Positions 19,001-31,000 of a DNA stretch of 64,000 nucleotides are shown here, one piece after another; positions within the stretch are counted from its first letter, which is position 1; each line of letters begins with the position of its first letter. Under the pieces are notes generated by a model. The model was not told the origin of the DNA and made no database searches. It saw only the letters and a list, made by a program, of their open reading frames with translations. The position numbers and the translations under genes are program-made. Origin of the DNA: Haliotis asinina (taxonomy: Eukaryota; Mollusca; Gastropoda; Lepetellida; Haliotidae); contig NC_090288.1 in the NCBI RefSeq assembly GCF_037392515.1, positions 1,860,001-1,924,000 of the forward strand, in the 5' to 3' direction.

Positions 19001-22000
19001 GCAACAGACCTGGGCCCTTGTTCTCAAAACAGTCATAGTCCTTAGAGTTCTTAAATCTGATTGTAGACGGTGTGTTAAGAATGGGCTTCAGCACTTCAAG
19101 GCTATAAACGTTATGCGAATAGCTGGCCTGGTCTCAACAACAGATAACATTACTTCACACACTCTACTTCACTAAGCAATGGCTTCTATACTGAAGCTGG
19201 AAGTATAAATCTGAGATGGAAATACTGAAGGAAATATTACTGTGAAGTTGTACTCACATATCTGTTACACACAGAACTTATCTGAAGCCTATAGTAATCA
19301 CAGACTGCTATGGTAAAGAACAGAGTGCCGAACAGTGACAGATCACTTACAGGACATACTAATCAATGACACATACCGAAAGACAGAGTGTCAATAGCAT
19401 CTTTGTTCTCTCCTTTAAGCTTCCTCCTTATAAGGGAATACACTCTGGATGTGTTGCCCAAAAAGATGTTTTCATATCCTGTCACTCTGAAACAAACAAG
19501 CACACCATACCCTGTAACAGAAACGAACAAGCCATTCAGCCAGTCTCCCTCTCAGTCCATACTCACATTCGGCTTAACAGTAACTAGCTGAGTTATCAAA
19601 GTGAGTGGTCATCACATGAGCTTTACATATTGTATTTGAGTCAAACATGCACAGAGTAACTCACCCTCATTAAATGAAATATTGGCATTTATTAATCCCT
19701 GTGGGAATGCGTTCTTACTTATTTAAGAGGCAAAATCAGACACAATTGCAGCTTTTGAATAGGTGTTTTCAGAAATTAACTTGGACTAGACAATCTGATG
19801 ACTGACAGTGTAAGCAATGCTCCATGCAGTATCCTACACAATATCAGTCTCACGACCTGCATACCTTGAAGACCAATTCTAAGTCAGAACTCCCGAGGAC
19901 ATTATAAAAATATAGCATTACACGTTGTTTGAAAGGTTCCAGCAGGTTACTATGGTAACTTACTTGCACACGCCATCTTCAAACATGATGTTTCCTGAGT
20001 GGATGTTGCTGTGGGGGGGAAATCCCTTGTCTTCTAAATACAGCAGTCCCTACAACATGGCAACACCACTTTACCTTCAGCAAACATGGCAACGTATTCT
20101 TATCATAGCCCAACATGGCAACACCACTTTACCTTCAGCAAACATGGCAAAGTATTCTTATCATAGCCAAACATGGCAACACCACTTTACCTTCAGCAAA
20201 CATGGCAACGTATTCTTATCATAGCCCAACATGGCAACACCACTTTACCTTCAGCAAACATGGCAACATATTCTTATCATAGCCCAACATGGCAACACTA
20301 CTTTACCGTCAGCAAACATGGCAACGTATTCTTATCATAGTCCAACATGGCAACACTACTTTACCTCCAGCAAACATGGCAACATATTCTTATCATAGCC
20401 CAACATGACAACACCACTTTACCTTCAGCAAACATAGCAACGTATTCTTATCATAGCCCAACATGGCAACATCCCTTTGTCTTATGCAAACATGGCAACA
20501 TATAGACAATCTCGCCCAAGTGTCTGCTGATATTAAATATATCAACATGAGTTGATAAAACAACAAATACCCAAAGCTTGCCAAGCATATTTTTACCTTT
20601 ATCAACGAGTGTTGATATAATTCATATCAGTAGACATGAGGATGAGATTCTATTTATCATCCAAAATCATTCTTCATTAGTTTTCAGTGAAAAATGTACT
20701 GGTCTTAACAGAGCAGTGGCATTAGATTTGCAGTGCAACGAGTGAGTGAGTGAGTTTAGTTTTACGTCGCACTTAGCAATATTCCAGCTATATGGCGACG
20801 GTCTGTGAATAATCGAGTCTGGACCAGACAATCCAGTGATCAATAACATGAGCATCGATCTGCGCAATGGGGAACCGATGACATGTGTCAACCAAGTCAG
20901 CTAGTCTGACCACCCGATCCTGTTAGTCGCCTCTTACGACAAGCATAGTCACCTTTTATGGCAAGCATGGGTTGCTGAAGGCCTATTCTACCCCGGGACC
21001 TTCATGGGTCCAGTGCAACGAAGTCATATCATTGAGACATCATCAAGTTCATGACATCATAGCTTTCTCAGGGCACTGTGCAAAATCTACTGTCAAAGCG
21101 ATAGTTCCTTGGAGATATCATCTGATCTCACACAAGCGACATCTCCGGTTGAACAGTTTTGGATGATAAATCCTTATCTTAGACCAACATGTCAATTACT
21201 ATGATCAGTGTTTGTTAAGTTGTAAACATGCATTGTTGTAAACATGAACAAAGGTGTCTTATCAGAGTTATATTGTATTTGTTACTATGGATACACAATA
21301 TAGATTATTTGTGGGGTGGCTGTACCTCAAGGATCTGTCGGCCAAACAGCTGTATCTGCTGAAGACTGAGGCCTCGATTTCTCTGACTGTATTTCTCATA
21401 CCAACTCTCTGTAAACTTTCTCTGAAATGTAAAAAAGGTCAGAAAAATGTGAAAACAGGTGGACCAACCTACTGATACCTTTCTGTATATCTTTCATTCT
21501 TCCTGTTTTGTGGAGTAAAAGGACAAGACCTACCTACCTACCAACATACTTCTACACACATTGCCTTTCTGTGTTGTGTTCAGTAAAACTTCTGATCGTT
21601 ACATTTCATATATGATAGTTATTACTATTATTGACTACTGGAGTCAATCGGAAGTCACGTGGGAGCACATGTCTGTCTGACCCCGTCTTCCTGAACCCAT
21701 CTGCCTGAGTGCAGTGTGGTATACCTGGTATATCAGATCCTTCAGAGATCCCCGCATGCTGATTGGCTGGACTGTAATGATGCACATCTGCTCCACTGAG
21801 AAGTTGAACTGAGAGATGGGGAACACATACGGGTGCTGCAGAAACAACACATCACGTTACCATGGTGATATGAACTGCTCAAAATGGCATCAAACTAAGG
21901 TGTCTATTTCTGGAACTGTTCAGTCAAAAAGGGAGACAACTCAGGATGGAGTAGCATAAAGACATTGTGAGCAGGAGCAGACACAATCACATAGTTATGA

Positions 22001-25000
22001 GCAAATTCCTGTATAAACTTCCCTGGATTCTGTGTATGTATCTGTTATCTAAAGTGTCTCAATACAATCAGAATGTGTCAACTTGGCTTCATGTTGTCAC
22101 TTTTGAGCTGAAACAGCTTTCACTGTTATACTACCAAAGTTCAGACAACCATAATTGTTAGCTATCACACAGACAGATGTATTTTTTAGCTATCACACAG
22201 ACAGATGTATTTTTTAGCTATCACACAGACAGATGTATTTTTTAGCTATCACACAGACAGATGTATTTTTTAGCTATCACACAGACAGATGTATTTTTTA
22301 GCTATCACACAGACAGATGTATTTTTTAGCTATCACACAGACAGATGTATTTTTTAGCTATCACACAGACAGATGTATTTTTTAGCTATCACACAGACAG
22401 ATGTATTTTTTAGCTATCACACAGACAGATGTATTTTTTAGCTATCACACAGACAGATGTATTTTTTAGATATCACACAGACAGATGTATTTTTTAGCTA
22501 TCACACAGACAGATGTATTTTTTAGCTATCACACAGACAGATGTATTTCTTAGATATCACACCATTAGACAACTGTATTTTTGTGATATCACACAGTTAG
22601 AAAGATGCATTTTTAGATATCAACACAATTATTTAGATCTATTCAGGCTGCTGCGATGACCCTCAATTCTGAGAGTGAATGAGTGAGTAGGGTTTTATGC
22701 CGCTTCTAGCAATATTTCTGCAGCACCAGAAATAGGCTTCTCTCATTATACCCATGTGGAGAATCCAACCTGGGACGATCAAATGCTCTAACAACTAGAT
22801 CCCCTCCACCCCGCACAGCCCAGTTTTGAGGGTTTACCTGGAGGAGACTGAAGAGATCCTTGAGGACCTTGCTGGTGGCTGGTGTGAAGGGGAGCACCAT
22901 CTTCATGTTGCTGGGGATGGTGGTGAGAATTCGGTCCACCTTCAGGTGACTGTCACGGACACGGAACCAATGTTTGTCGATCCTGCTGCCTGTGAGTAGC
23001 CACATCAACTTAATTTCATTTTGTTATTTAACTCATCCACATACCCTGTGACTGCTAGATTCCTGCTAACACACTTGATGTGGGCAATAATTTACAATAC
23101 TTACATTCTATATGCCTCTAACTTCTCCAAAATAGCAACAGAGGACAAGGCCAACTAAACCATCAATCTTGTTGAGGTTTGGACTTTTCGTTTTGACATC
23201 ATCACAGTAACATTGCTTAGTTGATTCTGTATCCAACAGTTCTTAATAGGTCGGGTTTATAGAGTACAACCAGCTTTATGACTGAAAGTACAACCAGCTT
23301 TATGACTGAGAGTACAACCAGCTTTTTGACTGAGAGTACAACCTGCTTTATGACTGACAGTACAACCAGTTTTATGACTGACAGTACAACCAGCTTTGTG
23401 ACCGACAATACAACCAGCTTTATGAATATGACTGAGATTACAGCCAGCTTTATGACTGAGAACAACTAGGGTTTCATCAACGGTATATCCTGAGGGAGTA
23501 ATGTCTGCCCCTACCAAGGTCCTTCAACTGTTGCACATTGTCATACTGTGGGTGAGAACGCAGGTAGAACTGGCAGCTCATGAACGCAGAATCTGAAAAC
23601 AGAAATATTCATACGCCCCTGTAACTTGACAACAGCATCCATTATCTACCACATGGTGTCACCTGACAACACCAGGTGCAGTGCCGGTTGTTATTGTATC
23701 TGGCCGTGAGTGTCAATATATGGGGGCCCTTATGGCCCTCAGCAAATTATAAGTAATTTAATATGTTTATTAACAATCATTAAATCATCCATGATCCACC
23801 ATTTTATGATAACTTAATGTTTCACTTCCTGGTATTTCAGCGCTTTGCAAACTGGGATGTCAACACCAGTCTTTGACAAATACAACCTTCTCTCTGTATA
23901 AATTCAACGTAGTCCATTTTGTTTTGATTGGTTTGCCAATAACAAACTGGGCCTGCAGATTTGATTCAGGGCCTATAGATTTTAAAGCCTGCAGGTGGCA
24001 GCAAATTAAAGTATTGCAAACACTGCTGGACCTTACCTCTCACTGCTGTTATTTTCTGCTGTTTTTCTCTCTCCATCTGTTCCGAGAGAGCAACATCATA
24101 CTCTCCTATACGTCGGTACGGGAACTTGTACCTGTTCCTGGAGCAACAAAGCAGTATCGTTGGTAACATAAGTCATACAAAGAGAGAATATAACTTATTA
24201 TAAGACATGCAGGGGAATAACTGGTGGTCATCATTAAGCATGGGGTAGTGGAAACTTTGTTCAATCCCACACTCAGGAAAACCTAGCCATTGGTTGGGGC
24301 ATGTTAATAATCGAGTTGGGATCAGACAATCTAGTGATCAATAGCATGAGCATTGATCTACACCATAGTGGCAGTGACATGAATAGAGCAGATCTACCCA
24401 GAGTAGTGGCAGTGACATGAAGGGGGTGTAACTACTTAGGGTAGTTGCAGTGACATGAATAGGGCAGATCTACCAGGGTAGTGACAGTGACATGAATAGG
24501 GCAGATCTACCTTTAGTAGTGACAGTGACATGAATAAGAAAGATCTACCCAGGAGTAGTGGCAGTGACAAGAAAGGGGTATACCTTCTCAGAGTAGTGGC
24601 AGTGACATGAAAAGGGCAGACCTACCCAGAGTGGTGGCAGTAACATGAAGGGGGTATACCTACTCAGAGTAGTGGCAGTGACATGAAGGGGGTATACCTA
24701 CTCAGAGTAGTGGCAGTGACATGAAGGGGGTATACCTACCCAGAGTAGTGGCAGTGACATGAAGGGGGTATACCTACTCAGAGTAGTGGCAGTGACATGA
24801 AATAGGCAGATCTACCCAGAGTAGTGACAGTGACATGAAGGGGGCAGATCTACCCAGAGTAGTGACAGTGACATGAAGGGGGTTGAACTACCCAGAGTAG
24901 TGACAGTGACATGAAGGGGGTAGAACTACCCAGTGTAGTGACAGTGACATGAATGGGGTAGAACTACCCAGAGTAGTGACAGTGACAGGAAGGGGGTTGA

Positions 25001-28000
25001 ACTACCCAGAGTAGTGATAGTGACATGAAGGGGGTTGAACTACCCAGAGTAGTGACAGTGACATGAAGGGGGTAGAACTACCCAGAGTAGTGACAGTGAC
25101 ATGAAGGGGGTTGAACTACCCAGAGTAGTGGCAGTGACATGAAATAGGCAGATCTACCTAGAGTAGTGACAGTGACATGAAGGGGGCAGATCTACCCAGA
25201 GTAGTGACAGTGACATGAAGGGGGTTGAACTACCCAGAGCAGTGACAGTGACATGAAGGGGGTAGAACTACCCAGAGTAGTGACAGTGACATGAATGGGG
25301 TAGAACTACCCAGAGTAGTGACAGTGACAGGAAGGGGGTTGAACTACCCAGAGTAGTGACAGTGACATGAAGGGGGTTGAACTACCCAGAGTAGTGACAG
25401 TGACATGAAGGGGGTAGAACTACCCAGAGTAGTGACAGTGACATGAAGGGGGTTGAACTACCCAGAGTAGTGACAGTGACATGAATGGGGTAGAACTACC
25501 CAGAGTAGTGACAGTGACATGAATGGGGTAGAACTACCCAGAGTAGTGACAGTGACAGGAAGGGGGTAGAACTCACCTGCACTTACGGACACAACACCAG
25601 ACAATGAGAGCAATGATGGCCACCAGTGCCAGTCCACCAAGGATGGGCACCTGCAACAGATCACAAGAAGTACGTCTTTACTGGCTTCATGAACATTTCG
25701 ACACTTCACATTATATCCACAATCAACCGGGATGAGGATGGGAAATGTGAGCAATAATTATGTGTTTATAACATTCTTAGCTGATCAGTCTCACACATCT
25801 CATGCAAATATGTTTCAATTTGGAAATGTAACTGTGATGCATTACATGGGGATCAACATAAACTGCTTGACTTTCTACATTTGGAAAATCATTTTCATGT
25901 TAGGGGCATGGGGGGCAAGTGGTCTAAGGCACCAGCTTGAGCTGCCACGATCGAACCCACCTGTGACTGGTTGTTAAAACCTTGCCGTCAGAGTTATTAC
26001 CATCACCATCTGTACAGTACATTACCCTGTACAGTACATTACCCTGTACGGTTTAAAGAACCCATGAGTCTGTCAGGAAACGATCAGATGGTGAACACAT
26101 GATTTAGTGCATACTTGAACTAAGTACTGTTAGTATGTAACCCAGTTTACCCAACTGGGAACCTCATAAGGGAGGAAAGATAGTGGCTGCAAGAGATATA
26201 TGATCCCCAGGGAGTTGCGACTGATAATATGCAGTGCAGTTTGAGATAGACATCAAATGATCAAGGGAAACACAAAGCACCTTTGAGCTGATGAGCAGGA
26301 TATTAGCGACGTACAAATATCAGTGTAATAATATATGAAACATGAAACAGCCATTTTCATTATATTCACCAAACATATTTCTGTATTGTATAGGGAATGC
26401 AGTTTCCATGGACACAATTCAACATCAATCAATAACATGATCATTGTTGGAGCAAGAAATGAGAAGTATTGATTCACTGTAACACTACCTCTCTTAAAAA
26501 AAATAACTCAAAAATTGAACTACTCATTGCAACCATATGTATTAAGTTTTCTGTTGTATCAGTTTTTAAATGAAATAATTAACAAGGCTGATTATAGTCA
26601 GTGATTACACAACCAACCAGTCAGTCTGGAGACTCAAGAATGGATATCTCTAAAATCAACTAGGTGTCCAATTTCACCAGAACAGAAAATTATACGAAGA
26701 TAAATGATGCATCCAATTAAACAGCTGGCAATCACAGCTTGTCTCTAGGTAATATCATTCTCGTGGATAGCCAAATGAACATACTGGGATTCGAGCGAGC
26801 CTTTCAGTCTCTATACTGACATTGCACATGACAATTCTCACAAACAAAAGCATTTCCACATAAAACATTGCAGTGCAAGAGCTGAAATAGGTCAGATGCA
26901 AGGTTAAATCAAACTCACTTGAGCAAAATCAGTGAAATTAAGCAAGTATTACACTTGAGGTTCAACAGAAAGTGGAAGATAAACTTTGACCCAACCCTTC
27001 AACAGTTGAATACACGACTACAAAATATAATCTCAATTCTCTCAGATTAATTTTTCTTAAGACAGATGATCTCATGCAACATAAGCACTATGATGTTCTT
27101 GAGCATTTTTCAAGAAAGCATACACTGATGAGATAAACATGTTTACCAGTGCCACAGTTTTCTCACACCATGCCACATGAAATAATAAAACACCCACAGA
27201 TAAACATGTTTACCAGTGCCACAGTTTTCTCACACCATGCCAGGTGAAATAATAAAACACTCACAGATAAACATGTTTACCAGTGCCACAGTTTTCTCAC
27301 ACCAAGCCACATCAAATAATAAAACACCCACAGATAAACATGTTTACCAGTGCCACAGTTTTCTCACACCATGCCAGGTGAAATAATAAAACACTCACAG
27401 ATAAACATGTTTACCAGTGCCACAGTTTTCTCACACCAAGCCACATCAAATAATAAAACACCCACAGATAAACATGTTTACCAGTGCCACAGTTTTCTCA
27501 CATCATGCCAGGTGAAATAATAAAACACCCACAGATAAACATATTTACCAGTGCCACAGTTTTCTCACACCATGCCAGGTGGAACAATAAAACACCCACA
27601 GATAAACATGTTTACCAGTGCCACAGTTTTCGCACACCATGCCAGGTGAAATAATAAAACTCACACAGATAAACATGTTTACCAGTGCCACAGTTTTCTC
27701 ACACCATGCCAGGTGAAATAATAAAACACTCACAGATAAACATGTTTACCAGTGCCACAGTTTTCTCACACCAAGCCACATCAAATAATAAAACACCCAC
27801 AGATAAACATGTTTACCAGTGCCACAGTTTTCTCACATCATGCCAGGTGAAATAATAAAACACCCACAGATAAACATATTTACCAGTGCCACAGTTTTCT
27901 CACACCATGCCAGGTGGAACAATAAAACACCCACAGATAAACATGTTTACCAGTGCCACAGTTTTCGCACACCATGCCAGGTGAAATAATAAAACATGCA

Positions 28001-31000
28001 CAGATAAACATGTTTACCAGTGCCACAGTTTTCTCACACCATGCCAGGTGAAATAATAAAACTCACACAGATAAACATGTTTACCAGTGCCACAGTTTTC
28101 TCACACCATGCCAGGTGAAATAATAAAACATGCACAGATAAACATGGTTAATGAAAACATTTCTTTTCAGATGCAAGAGAGCAGAATGCTGTTGTGAGAT
28201 ATGAGAAAGAGCAAAAGGTGTTTATTTAATGCAGCATCTTGAAGAAAGAAATAAGTGTCTTTAAACAGTGACTGAAGGAGTTACCATCAGTATTTATTGA
28301 TCTCCTATCTCCGGTTAATGATGACACATATATGAAGAGATGTCACAGTTATCAGTGACTGTACACATTCATGGAATGCCATCTATGTATTGTAGCATTA
28401 TGACTCATCATTCATGGAAGAGGGCAAGAAATCACATGTCACCACGATACATGTGAGATAACAACAGTCTTAATTTGGAACCAGTCTACTGACAGTATTA
28501 ACTGTTGCTTGATGACAGCCTTACAGTTTATAAAGATTAATGACTACTGGCTAGTGACCAGTTATCGCCACATGCCAGTTATCACCACCAACTGGCTGTA
28601 GCGCCTGTGCAGACAGCTTGACTTGTACTCTCATAGTTTTTCACACACTGACTTAAAATGACTGTAAGTATTTTACATTGTAGACCTGACACATACGAAT
28701 CCCCTCATAAGATTACACCCAAACACCTTAGTTGGGGAGGTGGATGTCATGTGACCATTAGTGTGTTGACATGAAATTTCATAAATGATGAGAACTGAAT
28801 GAAAATCACATTGGTAATGTTGTGAATCTATGACATTACAGTTCAGCCCATGAGAAGTGCAGGTTTTATTTTGTCTAAACATATCCCTAAATCCATAATG
28901 CCAACTCAACCACTAACCTTTGACTTGACCTAAATTCCATTTTATGGACTCAACAGGTACCATAAACAGGATACTGACAAAATATAACTGTCAGTTCTCA
29001 CGTTTATCTCTAGTTTTTCAAACAAAAAACAGACATAACATAAATTGCAAACAACTACTCAAAAAGTCATTTTTCAGAAGTTTAACCGCGCTGGGATATT
29101 TCCATTATTCCTGTCACCTCATATTAGCATCCATCAACATTCACAAAGAGACTGAGTTTTGTTCCTTCAAATTTCTTTTTTTTTAAAACACAAATTCCAT
29201 TTTTGAATATTCCCCCAATATATGAAGGTTTGGAACACAATGGTTTTATTGCCAAATTTATGTCACATTTGGTGAATAACATGCAAACTTCAGAAATGGC
29301 GATAACTGGTCTTGTTAGTTGTCATGAAATTTCAATATACACAACCGCATTTCCTGTTGACCATGTTTCGGAAAAACACGATCAGCAACTGTCAACAAGT
29401 AGGGAACGTCAGTGAACAGCTAATCTATCATCAAGATAAATTTTGTTTTATTATGTTAAGAAACAATGAAGTAAATCGTTAAAGGGGCACTGATGCGGAG
29501 CAATTTCCGTGGACTGATGTAAACTTTTGTTATTGTTTTTCTCCCGTGAGTACCCGGATGATATCCCAGAATTGTGACTGGTTCGTGACCTCTGCTGCGC
29601 AGTCCGTATGCGCAACTGATAGTTTAATTATAGACAGATCAACTGAGGTGAAGTCATTTTTACTTCATTACAAATGTATTATGAAAACAAATGAAACACT
29701 TTGAAGGTTAATCATCTGCCAGTGGTAGAAATGGTAAAAAACTATTAGGACGGAAAAATAACGAAGCCAATGTACGTCTCTATATTTTGTCTCATAACCC
29801 TAATTAGTTTATTGTCATATTTGTATGATTTTGAAAATTAATAAAAGAACACACGGTCTGCTTATACTCTTAGTAAATTTCTAACATAACAGCAACATTT
29901 ATACATTGTATAGATTGCCAATGTGGATCCTATTTCACACACATACGCGATCTAGTGTGTGTTTTCTGTCATATAGAATCTGCTGAATGCTACAACAAAT
30001 AAATTAAAGCAAAATGCAAATAATGAATGTAAAACAGACTAATTTTATAGCAACAATGTCAGGCTACTACCTTGTTCAGGAATGTATCCATCAATATCCA
30101 CATTAGAGAACGATATTCCATTCATCTGCAGCTGGTACATAATCCTGTTCTATGTCATGTGTCTTAGAACAGTCTAATATGTGAAAAAGTAACACATCGT
30201 TTCACGTCTTTCGTTGGTGAAAACCTGACAAACCTCTCATTGGTCACCCAAGATAGCACACCTGGCAACTAATTGTATGATGTCCGCTATTCTAAGTAAT
30301 TTAGTTAACCAATAATGAGCAATCAATCAATCAACGCAAGGGTGGTTAATTCTTTGAAGGGAGGATGTTGTTTTTACACTCGCACTTTACGACAGGGTGT
30401 GGTCATCTGCCTTTTGACATATCCGCTGTAGAAGATAAAAGTAATTAATCAATCAGTGTGTTATCGGTTAATCCTTTGATCGATGTTAGTTTTTGTAACT
30501 CAGCTGATAAACCCTCTTGCATCACTTACATGCACATATTACATAACATACAGTACATTTGCCATTACAGACCTTAATTTATGATGTTGAGTATTTACTC
30601 CAGACAGGAGAAATGCCAAATGGGAACCTTTGTTGAGTAACCGAAGTGGTGTTACTACTAATTATACCTGTGATAAATTCATTAATTGACCATCCAGAGA
30701 ATGATGACAAATAACACGTGTAGGTTTACACCATCAAACGCGAGTTACAGCAAGGAAGATGTAATCTCTGTGTTGCACTGAAAACACTTATGGGCCGAAA
30801 CTGTTTTGAGGATACCAACGGAATTTCGTTACATAAGGAATACATACAGGCATTTGCTGTGTACTTGGGTAAATAGGTGCAATAAGGGTTTTTTTAACGT
30901 AAGAAAAATTTTCAGATTTCTCTTCCAAAGGCAAAGTCATCATTTATTGTTTACGAATTCAAATAAATCAACTGTGTGTTTTTATTATCATAAATAATAA

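Noticed and set aside
22160-22555. CRISPR-like array of 28-bp repeats
   Set aside because: Units are directly adjacent without spacers, and the window is a eukaryotic genome.
25905-25980. tRNA gene
   Set aside because: Box A-like and box B-like parts are in opposite orientations; at best a SINE fragment.
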